Assembly (NCBI GenBank): GCA_012862575.1
Contig: BLSF01000016.1
Location: 496,001 to 560,000 of the forward strand
Origin: Parietichytrium sp. I65-24A
Lineage: Eukaryota > Sar > Bigyra > Thraustochytrida > Thraustochytriidae
Direction of reading: 5' to 3'
DNA: 64,000 nucleotides
The notes below the pieces were generated by a model. It was given only the letters and a program-made list of their open reading frames with translations. It had not been told where the DNA came from and made no database searches. This document shows positions 20,244 through 29,854 of the stretch, piece after piece. Every line of letters begins with the position of its first letter. Position 1 is the stretch's first letter. The position numbers and the translations under genes are program-made.

Positions 20244-20825
20244 ATGAGCCGCATGGTGCTCGCCCGCGGGCGTGTCATGTTGTCGCGGCGTCCAGTCGTC
20301 GGCACCTTCCCCACAGCACGTGTCCTCGGCGCGCACGTCCCCGAGAAGAAAGAAGAAGAGCGGTCGGAAAGTTCTGCGACACTCCAGCTGCGGGGCCTGC
20401 ACGGGTCCCCGCGGGTGCAATCCGCGACGCCGCTGGTGGTGGGCGCATCCGTGGCCGGCATTGCGTACGCTGGAAAGTTGGCGTTGGAAGCGTTTGATAG
20501 AAGACAAGCAGCGCAAGCAGCGGCGGAAGCAGCGCGGGCGGAGAACCCACGTGGGAAAGGAACCAATGAGGAGCAAGAAGGCGGCGGGTTCTTCAGCTGG
20601 CTGAGCTTTAATTTGGGGAAGAGGTTCTATGAAGGAGGGTTCGAGCAGGAGATGACGCGCAGGGAAGCGGCGCTGATTTTGGGAATCAGGGAGAGCGCGC
20701 CCAGGGAGAAAGTGCGAGAGGCACATCGGAGATTGGCGCTGTTGAATCACCCGGATACCGGCGGCTCGACCTACGTGGCGACCAAGATTAATGAGGCGAA
20801 GGAGAAGCTTCTCGGCTCGGGGTGA
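20244..20825 (+). CDS. PAM18: TIM14 / PAM18 J-domain subunit of the mitochondrial import motor
   Basis: TIM14 stimulates mitochondrial Hsp70 at the TIM23 channel of the inner membrane. The 193 aa product (first ATG 20244; the upstream frame opens with GTG) has a basic N-terminus (SRMVLARGRVMLSRR) suited to mitochondrial targeting, one membrane segment (about 62-83, TPLVVGASVAGIAYAGKLAL) and a C-terminal J-like domain. That domain carries the TIM14 signature MTRREAALILGI, the REAHRRLALLNHPDTGGS stretch with the HPD triad (about 169-171), and KINEAKEKLL. It is longer than yeast or human TIM14 by an Ala/Glu-rich intermembrane stretch. The closely related TIM16 lacks HPD, so this is TIM14. Confidence 0.9.
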   Translation: MSRMVLARGRVMLSRRPVVGTFPTARVLGAHVPEKKEEERSESSATLQLRGLHGSPRVQSATPLVVGASVAGIAYAGKLALEAFDRRQAAQAAAEAARAENPRGKGTNEEQEGGGFFSWLSFNLGKRFYEGGFEQEMTRREAALILGIRESAPREKVREAHRRLALLNHPDTGGSTYVATKINEAKEKLLGSG

Positions 20826-21288
20826 TTGATTTTGGCATCGGAGAGTCCGATTGCGGGGAATAATGTGCGAATTGGAGAGCTCGGGCTTTGCGCGTGACTG
20901 CGTGACTGCGTGGTGGTGAATTTGCGAACTGCGTGCGATGCCATGCATGCGTGAGTGCATGTGCAGTGTCGCGTGTTTAAATAGGAGTAACATGCAGGAA
21001 GGGAAGAAAGAAGGAAGGATGGATGGATAAACGGAAGGGCGGACCAGAGGCAGAAGCAGAAGCAGAGGATTATATTTTATGCCCCAGGCACCTCAAGCGT
21101 GTGTTCGCCGGGTCCTGGCCGCCGCCCGTTCTGTTCGTAGGTTTGGGATAAGGAAATGAAATAAGTTTATGTATTGATTCCACAGATTGGTTTGTCGACA
21201 GAGTTTGTTCTTTTAATAGGTGTTGATGCGAGACAGGCGCATCGAGCGTGCTTGGTACTCACGTGCAATGAATTGAGAAGATTATTGG
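20826..21288. other. Convergent spacer TIM14 / WW-LRR gene
   Basis: About 460 bp with both 3' ends and nothing else seen. Confidence 0.5.
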
Positions 21289-23445
21289 TCAAAGGATCAG
21301 ACGGACGCCCCCCCTAGATCCAGCGGAGCGCAGCGCCTGTACATTCGGCAAATGACGTGTCACACTGTTGCCCTGCACCACGAGCACCGCCAGGTGTGAC
21401 TTTCCCAACTTGATCACTGACAAAATCGAGCCAGGCTGCACGATCCTGTTCCTCGCCAAGTTGAGCTCTCTCGCCCGGAGCTGGGGCGCAGACTCCAACA
21501 GGTTATCCTGCAACATGACTTTCTTAAACAGCCTTTCTTTCGCGCACATCACTGCCGGCAGACAAGTGATGCTGTTACCATTCACTGACAGGACCTCCAG
21601 CTTGGGCGCCCACTGGAAGAGGGCGTTCGGCAAATTGTTAATCTTATTTTTCCCCAGGTGCAGTTCGAGCAACTGATGCGCCCTGCGGTCAACCGGGATG
21701 TCCACCTCTGTGAGCGCATTCACAGCCAAGTTTAGGCAAGAAAGCGCAGGCGACCACTTGTCGACGTGCTGAAAGTCGAAATTTGCGAAGCAATTGTGCT
21801 CCAGTCGAAGAACGGACAGCCCCTTTGCACTGTCTTCAGCCTTGAAGTCCACGAGCTTGTTGTTGTGCGCGAACAGCTCCTTCAAGAAGTAGCACTTGAC
21901 CAAGACTATTCGCTCCAAGAAGTTGTGGTTTAAACAAACCCTGGATAAGTCGCACGGGAGATGGCTGAGGACAATTGTTCCTCTCAGTAGGTTTCCTGAA
22001 ATATCAACGAATTCCAACGAGGAGCTTGCCTTTAAAGTTGGCAAGAGCTCGTTTGCGCTCTGCAGTTTATTCCTCGCGAGCTTCAAAATACGAAGTTGTC
22101 GGAGGGGCTGAGCCTCTAGGTTCAAGGGAAGTTGGGCCAGGCCGCTTTGCTCTACGCATAATTCTTCAAGGTTGCCAAGGTTCGCTAATGATTCTGGGAG
22201 CGCCTTCAGCGAAGGATTGAAGGAAAGATTCAAGACCCGCAATTGTCGGAGCGCTCCAAGACCTTCTCCCATAGTCTCCAATTGGCACGCTTCCAAATGA
22301 AGCGAAACAAGTCTGCAACGCACAGGCGGCTCACCGAAGAGGAATCCCGCTTTCGAGAGATTGTTTTGACTCAAATTCAGGTACTTTATTTTGTTCGAGC
22401 TGAGCAAGCACCCCGGGACACGCGTCAGCTTACAATTGGTTAAGGAGAGAATTTCGCGACTCGTCAAGTCCGCCTCCATCTGCTCCTTTGCCAAGCCAGA
22501 CTCTTTTATGGACGTCGACAACTTTTGAAGTTTGGCAGTTGCCTGCGCTCTGGCGTCACAAAGCTCATGAGCCTGAACAGAGAAAGGTTTTTCCCATTGC
22601 TTTTCGCCAGTCTGCGGGCAAAAGTAAAATATATCTCCCTGCTCCGCTTCGTGAGTCTCCCAGTTTTTTTCGGTCTCCGTTGTCAACGCGCCTACCACGA
22701 GAGCCCTCTTTGCACTGACCTCATTGACCGGCAGATTGCGAATATGAACAAGGTGATGCAGGCATTTGGCTTCCTCCATTGTTAATGTCTCTGGGCGGCC
22801 GATGATTTTGGCTGCCGTCCTCACAAAATCCCGGAACCCGGCCTCTCCAACGCTTGCCGCAAGCTCCAAGTCCCCTTCGACCTGAGCAAGGACCTTTGCA
22901 ACATCCAGATGTTCTACTTGGGCCTGGTACGCCGCGGTGAACGCCTGCTCCAGCTCCTCTTCGACAGAGCTACCCTCCGCAACCTCGGCGGGCATGGCTT
23001 CCATTGTACGCTGCAAGGCTCTTGAGCAACGCTCCAGGTCTCCTTCGAGTGTCAGCAAGTTTAACGCTTTTTGCTCCAACTCCACCGCTCTTGCAGCATG
23101 TTCTGGGCCCACCTTCCGCGCAGTCTTCAAGCGCAAGGCCATCACAGCCTCCGACTCATACTTCTCCACCATCGCAATGGCAGCGTTAATATCCGGCACC
23201 GGCCTCAGTCTTTGGTCTCCAACCTCTTCTCGCGCGACTCTCACTGGATCCCGCAATTTGCGAACGAACCCGGCCGATCCGGAGGCCGCCTCATGGTTGC
23301 TCGCTCGCCACCGCCTTCTTTTCTCGTTCTCTTCGCGTAACTTGGCTGCTGCCTCAGGATCTTCCCACACCGCCGTTCTCCTGCCTGTAGCGTTCACGGG
23401 CGGCATTTTCACAGCGGACCATTCCGAGCGGCATCTCGTCCCCAT
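21289..23445 (-). CDS. WW-domain and leucine-rich-repeat protein
   Basis: A 718 aa intronless protein. Residues 1-250 are helical and charged with no recognised domain. A WW domain sits at about 260-288 (NWETHEAEQGDIFYF and QTGEKQWEKPF), with both tryptophans and the aromatic pair, so it should bind proline-rich peptides. From about 331 to 690 there are leucine-rich repeats of 22-24 residues (for example LRQLRVLNLSFNPSLKALP, LRILKLARNKLQS, VLSVNGNSITCLPAVM), of the SDS22/RAS-suppressor style. The start ATG at 23445 has a second ATG at residue 14. The leader is GA-rich on the coding strand. Function unknown; a scaffold is likely. Confidence 0.8.
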   Translation of the reverse strand: MGTRCRSEWSAVKMPPVNATGRRTAVWEDPEAAAKLREENEKRRRWRASNHEAASGSAGFVRKLRDPVRVAREEVGDQRLRPVPDINAAIAMVEKYESEAVMALRLKTARKVGPEHAARAVELEQKALNLLTLEGDLERCSRALQRTMEAMPAEVAEGSSVEEELEQAFTAAYQAQVEHLDVAKVLAQVEGDLELAASVGEAGFRDFVRTAAKIIGRPETLTMEEAKCLHHLVHIRNLPVNEVSAKRALVVGALTTETEKNWETHEAEQGDIFYFCPQTGEKQWEKPFSVQAHELCDARAQATAKLQKLSTSIKESGLAKEQMEADLTSREILSLTNCKLTRVPGCLLSSNKIKYLNLSQNNLSKAGFLFGEPPVRCRLVSLHLEACQLETMGEGLGALRQLRVLNLSFNPSLKALPESLANLGNLEELCVEQSGLAQLPLNLEAQPLRQLRILKLARNKLQSANELLPTLKASSSLEFVDISGNLLRGTIVLSHLPCDLSRVCLNHNFLERIVLVKCYFLKELFAHNNKLVDFKAEDSAKGLSVLRLEHNCFANFDFQHVDKWSPALSCLNLAVNALTEVDIPVDRRAHQLLELHLGKNKINNLPNALFQWAPKLEVLSVNGNSITCLPAVMCAKERLFKKVMLQDNLLESAPQLRARELNLARNRIVQPGSILSVIKLGKSHLAVLVVQGNSVTRHLPNVQALRSAGSRGGVRLIL

Positions 23446-23650
23446 TCTCGCTCTCTCTCACGCTCTTCTATGTATATACTCCCTCGCCGCGCAGCAGCGC
23501 CCTCTCACGTTCTCCTGCCCAAGACTAAACAAACACAAACACAAATTCAATGCACTTTCTCCGTCGATGGCCCACCTCCTTCGCTTGCGGAACTGCATGC
23601 TCCGCTACGATCGGCCAACTCTTTCGAGCTCGACCTGGCGCCCAGCCCCA

Positions 23651-23726
23651 CAGCCCCACAGCTCTACAGCCCCACAGCTCTACAGCCCCACAGCTCTACA
23701 GCCCCACAGCTCTACAGCCCCACAGC
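23651..23726. repeat. 16-mer minisatellite, about 4.8 copies
   Basis: Unit CAGCCCCACAGCTCTA, essentially exact, starting about 205 bp upstream of the WW-LRR start. Confidence 0.95.
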
Positions 23727-23867
23727 CTGCACAGCTTTCCGGCTCGCCGTCCATGGTGGATTGTGGGAGTAGTTGTTGTAGTACTTTGGACCGTTAACGG
23801 ATAGCAAGGCCCATGGTCGAGCACGGCCACATGGCCGCATGGCCGCATGGCCGACTGCTGGCAGCGT

Positions 23868-24013
23868 TGTTTCTGTTGATACTTTTGTTTCTGTTGGTGC
23901 TTTTGTTTCTGTTGGTACTTTTGTTTCTGTTGTTTCTGTTGGTACTTTTGTTTCTGTTGGTACTTTTGTTTCTGTTGTTTCTGTTGTTTCTGTTGGTACT
24001 TTTGGTTCTGTTG
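23868..24013. repeat. TTTCTGTTG / TTTCTGTTGGTACTTTTG minisatellite
   Basis: A composite tandem array in which a 9-mer and an 18-mer that begins with it alternate for about 145 bp. It reads as Phe/Leu/Val repeats by chance. Confidence 0.9.
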
Positions 24014-24132
24014 GAGGTGTTGGTTGAAGACAGGAGAAGCAAGGTGGAATCGAAGGGCTCATACTGCTTGGAATTTGTTACTTTGTTACTTTGTTAGTTT
24101 GTTTATTTCGGGAAGGAAAGAAGGAAAAAAAA

Positions 24133-24161
24133 AAGAAGAAGAAGAAGAAGAAGAAGAAGAA
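24133..24161. repeat. (AAG)n microsatellite
   Basis: About nine AAG units. Confidence 0.95.
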
Positions 24162-24668
24162 CCGGGGACGGCAGCAACAGCAGAGGGAAAGAACCGATCG
24201 CAAGAGAAACCCGCATTTAAATGAGCATTGAACAACAAAGGGAACTGGAGAGGAAAACCAGGAGCCGGGAACAGAAGGCTCCAACGGCAGAAGGAACCAA
24301 AGCGAACAAGAACCGAAAGAACCGATCTGTTTTCTTTTCAAGTTTTTTGAAATTCTGAACTTGAAAAATTGATAATTTTTAATGCTCCTTTCACCGTGAC
24401 TGTAAGAGTCCAACTCCTGGCCTTCTTTCTACCTCCGCCCCCTAATCACCTCCTCATCATTCGCAGTAGCCCTCCTCTCACCACAAGTTCAAGTTCAAGT
24501 TCGTTCTCTCCCCTCACAGTCCCCTCACACAGCCAATCTCTCCTTGTGAGTGACCTATTGCACACCGCAAAAAACCGCCGCAGCTGCGACCGTGCAAGCG
24601 TTCATGCGGGGCACTGTTTGCGAAGCTGCTAGCTTGTAGGTGCAAGCTGGTCCACTTGAGGGAGGCGT

Positions 24669-24724
24669 GAGTGAGAGAGAGAGAGAGATAGAGATAAAGA
24701 GAGAGATACATAGAGAGAGAGAAG
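24669..24724. repeat. GA/GATA-rich tract abutting the FKBP start
   Basis: Imperfect GA repeat that ends 1 bp before the FKBP ATG, so it is part of the leader. Confidence 0.9.
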
Positions 24725-24725
24725 G

Positions 24726-25274
24726 ATGAGCAAAGACATCGTCGTTTCCACGCTGCGCGAGGGAGACGGGAAGACGTTCGCGAGCGATGGAGAGAGCGTG
24801 GAGGTGTTCTATGAAGGTCGTGTGAGCGAGAGCGGCAAGGTATTTCACTGCATGTGGCCGGGCCGCGAGCATGACTCGTCCAAAGAAGAAAGCCCTGAGC
24901 CGAACAGGTCATTCAAGTTCGTCATGGGCGACGAAGGGCTCATCAAAGGCTGGAACAGAGCGCTCGAGTCCGTCAGCGAAGGGCAACAGATTCTTGTACG
25001 CATCCCGGCTCACCTTGCTTATGGGGAAGAAGGGTATCCAACGGACGACGGCAGCGGCTTTAAGATCCCTCCGAACGCCGACATTGAGTACGACATCGAG
25101 TGCGTCAAAATACACAAGCGACGCCGCAAGGAGATGGTAGAGCTGTCCGAAGAAGACCAGAAGCGTGTCGATGACAGCTGGGCAGGGGTTGTCCAGCAGG
25201 CCACTGGTCAAGGCGCGAAAAAGTCTACCGGAGCAAAGAGAAAGAAGAAGAAGGCAGGGAAGAAGGGGAAGTGA
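24726..25274 (+). CDS. FKBP-type peptidyl-prolyl isomerase with lysine-rich tail
   Basis: A single FKBP domain (about 15-128) and a basic tail, 182 aa. Landmarks are the VEVFYEGRV strand (Y29), KFVMGDEGLIKGWNRAL (V66, I73, W76), the IPAHLAYG loop (Y99) and IPPNADIEYDIECVKI. The position equivalent to FKBP12 Asp37 follows F40 and reads His41 (VFHCMW), so the drug-binding acidic residue is lost and isomerase activity may be weak. A 13-residue insert with EESPEPN lies after it. The tail (163-182) is almost all Lys/Gly/Arg, suggesting nuclear, RNA or ribosome association. The ATG follows a GA tract directly. There is no signal peptide. Confidence 0.9.
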   Translation: MSKDIVVSTLREGDGKTFASDGESVEVFYEGRVSESGKVFHCMWPGREHDSSKEESPEPNRSFKFVMGDEGLIKGWNRALESVSEGQQILVRIPAHLAYGEEGYPTDDGSGFKIPPNADIEYDIECVKIHKRRRKEMVELSEEDQKRVDDSWAGVVQQATGQGAKKSTGAKRKKKKAGKKGK

Positions 25275-25562
25275 TTCTAATTAAAATAGCTCTTTTGAAC
25301 TACCTGCGATTCGCCCGCCATCCGTGTCGATTTATTCTATCACAGTCTGTCACATACAGACAAGCACGAACTCGAACAAAAATTATTTGTTGTTCTCTTG
25401 CTGCGTCGAGATGTAGAGGCTGCAATCCGCAGGGGTGAGTGAATAATATAATATATATCCAACTGACAAGAGAGAAAAAAAAAATGCCTTGCGTGTGGAA
25501 GGAGACTAGGCTCAAGAAAGGACAAGGAAAACATAGTTGTAGTCAGGTAACGATGATAAATC

Positions 25563-28418
25563 TTAGAAGCCAAGCTCGTTCACAAAGGATGTGTAGTTGA
25601 TTAGCTCCGGATACTTCGACGGGTATGCAGCGTGAAGTTTGGCCAACATGTCGTCGATATCCCCTTTCGGCAAAACGTCAAGGCTCTTCAGTACAGCAGC
25701 GAATTGCGTTGGTGTGACTGCCTTGAGGTTCTTCTTGTCATACGTCTTGAACGCATCATACACGCTCAAATTTCGCATACGTGCAATGTGTCGGATTGGC
25801 TCGAGAATTTCTTCAATTTCTACCTGGGAGACCTGGCGCTGGTAACGTTCTTCGAAAGCACGCGGTGCGCGATTTGTAAGACTCTCCGAAGGCATGGCTT
25901 CTAGCTTTTCGTCCCCTCCATCAATGAGGTGCACAAAAGATACATAGGCGACTGCGTCTCGTTCTCTGTCATCCTTGTAGTACCTGGACAGCACTTGCAA
26001 GTCGTCATGTCGAATATCAAAGCCGCACATAATCAAAGCGGATTCGAATTTGCTCTGGGGGATGAATCCCTTTCGGAGCTTGTCGTGGTCTTCAAAAAAT
26101 CCCTTCACCCGATATCCTTTCGCCCATGCCTGATCACAAAGATCCCGAAGGATGATAGCAGCCCTCTCCTTTTCTGCGGGGGTCTCACCAGGCTCTGACT
26201 GGTTCGTGGTCCGAAGCGAACTGCCGATAGGTGTTAGCGTGGAACCATTTACGGAACCCGCATTGTTGGACTTTCCGCTCTGATCAACGGTTGCGATAAA
26301 TTCGCGGTAATCCACAATTAGTCCCAACGGTCCGGTGCCCTTCGCAAAACGTTGGCACAAACCTTCGTAGGTTTCTTCAGATATGTTTTGTAACGGCTTG
26401 AGCTGCATGGAGTCTAGTGCGCGACGAAAGATCGCCTGCTCCAGGCGGCCGCTGTTGAGTCTATCATAGATCTTGAACGTTGGAAGCAACAGAATTCGAC
26501 TGGTGCGGACATTGCGTTCCACGTTCTTGATCAGGTCGTCCACGTTCCGTTCCTCTTCGCTTGAGATATTGGATTCCCAATACTTCTTAGGTTGCGCAGG
26601 TATGACCTTCACCTGCCCCGAATGTGATGGCAGTCTTTCCAAGCCGGTGATGACCTCCACCATCTCCAGCTCTCGCACAAGTTCCCGCCAACGTAAAGGG
26701 AACTGGTCCCGGGAAGCCTCTGTTCCCACTGGACATAGATATGGTGTTGCCAGAGCCAGCACCTCTGCTTCGCTCAAAACTAACCGTGCGCGGGAAAAGC
26801 CGCGGTTAAGCTGGGAGAATGTCACCGTGCCGTGGTTCTGCTTGTCGGCATCGGACATGAATTCTGAAAAGCGAATACGTAAGCGCTTCATCTCACGCTG
26901 GAGATTCTCGACCACCTGGTCGCGATCAATGAAGGAAGCATCTCCTGCGGAGATTGACCCATTGCGCGGCGACCCTGAGGCAAGGACGGCGGACTTGGCA
27001 ACATTCGCAAATACGGACCGAGAGCTGTCTGTCATGTCTGCGAATTTGACATAGTCGACCCCGTTTCCGGGCCCTTTCGAGAAATATGAGGACAGTTCCA
27101 TCAGCTCATCGTCAGAGAGCTTGAGAGTTTGGAGCTCCTGACATAAAACCCGCTCAAACTGGGCGACAGTTACTGTTCCACGGTGTAGACGGTCAAAATC
27201 CTGAAACACTGGTTTGAGATTCACACGCCTCGTTCGGACGCAGGATTTAATTCGCTCCAAAGAAGACGGGAGTTGTGCGTCTGGAGAGGTTTCCGGAAGA
27301 GACATATCTCCAGCAAAAACGGTTGAAAAGTTTGTCGCGTTCTTTGTCGGTCTTTTGTGAAGATCGCGAAGCTCGGCCGCTGCAGAATCTACTTCGTCGA
27401 TAAACTCGTTGTATCGGACTACATTCACGTGCTCCAATGTAGGCTGCTCCCCGTGGAATCTAGTTGTGTTGCTGTATCGGTCGGCGAGCAATTCGAGGAG
27501 GGATGTGTCCATATGAACTCGTTTCCCAAACGCGGACGTAATGGCAGACTTAAATTGCGATCGCGAGATGAGGCGCTTCTTCATGGGGTCCAAGATTGCA
27601 AATATGCGGCCAAGGGCAAGGCCCTCGGTGTGTAGCACGCGCTTCATTTCTTGGATCGCAGCCTCAAGCCTGGAGTCGTCGGCAAAGGAATCCACTTCCC
27701 CGTTCTCGACAAATGCGCTGATGATCTTTGCATTAGACATCTGTGAGGCTGAATGCGCAGCTCGGTGCGCTGCCACCATTGTCGCAATGTCGTCAGCGAA
27801 TCGACGGTAATTGACATCGCCGCGCTCGTCCTCGTACGCAAACGCCAGCATTTCGGCAAACTCGTGCAGACGAGTTTCGCGCTCACCAAATAGCGTCCGG
27901 AGTCCTCGATGGAACTGACTCGCCGTGATAAAACCTGCATTGTGCCGGTCAAAATCTCTGAAAAACTTGCTCAGCACAATATTCTCCGTTCTGACTTTCT
28001 GGGAGACTGTATCCAAAACTTGGTTGAGCGCTTCCAAGTCCGTTGACGATAGTTCATTCCGCTTTGAAAGGTAATGCAGGTTGGTTTGCATCGGCATAAT
28101 CTCCTTGAGCTGCTTTTGAGGGTCCTTCTCCAACCCCTTCTCTGTAAACACCTGATTCACTCGGTCGCAAAATCGTTCGTAGTTGACTCCTTCTCGGGAC
28201 TGAAACGCCTCCGCCACGAGGCTCATCTCCTCATCCGTGAGATCCGCTTTGCTGGACTTGAGCCCTCTGACGAACACCGGGACGGTGACATGCCTGTTAT
28301 TGTGTCGATCAAAGTCCTTGAACAGAGACTCCCATCGCACCCTGCGCTGCCGCGTGAAGTCCTGGAGCCGAAAGATGACGCTTTCCAGGGTCTGCGCTTT
28401 GGTTGTAGGAGAAGACAT
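25563..28418 (-). CDS. Protein with eight degenerate EF-hands, EFCAB6-like
   Basis: A 951 aa intronless protein made of eight units spaced 115-132 residues apart. Each has a loop of the form D-[RK]-x-N-x-G-x-[VI]-T-x-x-Q flanked by helices. Loops start near residues 37, 157, 277, 409, 525, 652, 779 and 894 (for example DRHNAGFITASQF, DRLHRGTVTVAQF, DKQNHGTVTFSQL). All keep Asp1 but none has an acid at loop position 3 or at position 12, where calcium-binding loops need one. The EF-hands are therefore probably structural. Between them, second EF-hand partners (such as VNYERFCDRV) appear. The pattern resembles EFCAB6/DJBP and related axonemal proteins. The start ATG at 28418 is clear. It is divergent from the unknown gene at 29.8 kb. 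Confidence 0.8.
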   Translation of the reverse strand: MSSPTTKAQTLESVIFRLQDFTRQRRVRWESLFKDFDRHNNRHVTVPVFVRGLKSSKADLTDEEMSLVAEAFQSREGVNYERFCDRVNQVFTEKGLEKDPQKQLKEIMPMQTNLHYLSKRNELSSTDLEALNQVLDTVSQKVRTENIVLSKFFRDFDRHNAGFITASQFHRGLRTLFGERETRLHEFAEMLAFAYEDERGDVNYRRFADDIATMVAAHRAAHSASQMSNAKIISAFVENGEVDSFADDSRLEAAIQEMKRVLHTEGLALGRIFAILDPMKKRLISRSQFKSAITSAFGKRVHMDTSLLELLADRYSNTTRFHGEQPTLEHVNVVRYNEFIDEVDSAAAELRDLHKRPTKNATNFSTVFAGDMSLPETSPDAQLPSSLERIKSCVRTRRVNLKPVFQDFDRLHRGTVTVAQFERVLCQELQTLKLSDDELMELSSYFSKGPGNGVDYVKFADMTDSSRSVFANVAKSAVLASGSPRNGSISAGDASFIDRDQVVENLQREMKRLRIRFSEFMSDADKQNHGTVTFSQLNRGFSRARLVLSEAEVLALATPYLCPVGTEASRDQFPLRWRELVRELEMVEVITGLERLPSHSGQVKVIPAQPKKYWESNISSEEERNVDDLIKNVERNVRTSRILLLPTFKIYDRLNSGRLEQAIFRRALDSMQLKPLQNISEETYEGLCQRFAKGTGPLGLIVDYREFIATVDQSGKSNNAGSVNGSTLTPIGSSLRTTNQSEPGETPAEKERAAIILRDLCDQAWAKGYRVKGFFEDHDKLRKGFIPQSKFESALIMCGFDIRHDDLQVLSRYYKDDRERDAVAYVSFVHLIDGGDEKLEAMPSESLTNRAPRAFEERYQRQVSQVEIEEILEPIRHIARMRNLSVYDAFKTYDKKNLKAVTPTQFAAVLKSLDVLPKGDIDDMLAKLHAAYPSKYPELINYTSFVNELGF

Positions 28419-29854
28419 CTCGGAGACGCGTCTGTCTGAGACTCCTCGTCAAGACTCCCCACGCTCGCTAACCACTTTCAAAGCGTCCAAGCCGATGTTT
28501 GACGACTCGCAGCACCTCCTCCTCGCTTAACCTCGCTCGACCTCGCAAGCGGTTGCACACCGGAGAGGAAGACTTTGATCGAGCCAAACCTGTACGCTTC
28601 GTCTTTGTCACTACTTCCCAAAGTGCCGTTGGTCCAGGTGATTGAAGGGCGCTCTCAAGTTGAAGTCAGCACCTTGGCGGGATTACGCCAAACTTAGCCA
28701 AGGCGTCGCTTCTCGCGGAAATCTGGAGTCCTTCTCACTCCACTGGCCTACTACGCCGCTCGAGTATTATTTTCCGACATTGAGGCAAGATGCTACTCAG
28801 TACTCCAATTAAAAGCGGTCGACGATGCCGTGCCCAATATGCACGTTATTCGTACTTACCCCAACGCAGCTCAGCATCTCTTGCTCTTGTTGACTGCCGC
28901 AAACTTTCGACGGAGCTTTTTCAGAAATTGAGAATAGAATTTCAGTTCGTGCAATACTCCCATGCAACGAGCACCGATGCAAAATCTTGCGAGCCTTTCA
29001 TCTTCGCCAATCAACAAACAAACAAAGATTGGAGTCAATAACATTGCCGCCGCGTCCAATGCGGTGTTTGCACATGTACATGTACATGCATAACACTGCT
29101 GAAAAGTTGCAGTGTTTGCAAAAACTAGTTCAACGGTAACCTCCTCGTCACAGGTACCCCTTCATGACGACAATCGACCACGCTTGACCTGGCACTTCTA
29201 CTTGACTACATAGCGGAATCGTTAGAGATCGATGAGGTCCCTGCAGAGCCGTTATGGCAGAAATGAAGTTCAATTTTTTCGAAGCAGATGGCAAACAGCG
29301 CCAGATGCTCAAACGGGAGATGGCAGAGCAGAGCAGAGCAGAGCAGAGATGTCAATCGTCAGAAGCGAGTGTTGTTTGAGCGAGAGGGACGGAGGGACGC
29401 TGTGCTTGTTGAAATGGGGGCTTTGATCGTTTAACGAGGTTGAGTTCTTACCATGTCAGAGGAAGGCAGAGAGAGTTCCACCAGATCGTTCGAACTTTGC
29501 GCTATCTATCTCTCACTCACGAGTCTGCTTTGCTCTCGACGGCACGAGTAATCACGAGTAGGGAAGAAGAATGTCTTGGGTTATACAACTCGTTCCTTTT
29601 TAAAGTAAATAGTTTGTTACTTTCTAGCACAATGGAGGAAGCGTTTCGCCGGGTCTCCAATATTGATTCCAAAGCAAGCATAGTATTCATGATGTTTCTG
29701 CCACTTGCAATAGTTGGCGGCGAGTACCGTGAACAGTAGTACGCATGCATTTGGCACAGAGAAGAGCGCCGACGAAGCGCGTGCACAAGGTCTTGCCACG
29801 TACTTTCGGGGCAACCTGTTGATCTATCAAGACGAAAGCCAATCAAGCCTGAAG
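28419..29854. other. Divergent spacer EF-hand gene / unknown gene
   Basis: About 1.4 kb. It holds an ACATGT palindromic tandem near 29070-29090 and a GCAGA repeat near 29327-29348. The coding frame of the downstream gene is already open from 29714, so the right end may hold an exon. No RNA gene seen. Confidence 0.45.

Larger units (their letters stand above)
23446..24725. other. Divergent spacer WW-LRR / FKBP, repeat-rich
   Basis: About 1.3 kb holding a 16-mer tandem repeat, a 9/18-mer minisatellite, and AAG and GA microsatellites. Long frames across the minisatellites (such as 23813-24097) are repeat artefacts. Confidence 0.6.

Noticed and set aside
22937-23797. 286-codon plus-strand ORF
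   Set aside because: Antisense shadow of the WW-LRR gene extended by the 16-mer minisatellite.
23813-24097. Leu/Val/Phe-rich ORF resembling a membrane protein
   Set aside because: It is the TTTCTGTTG minisatellite read in frame.
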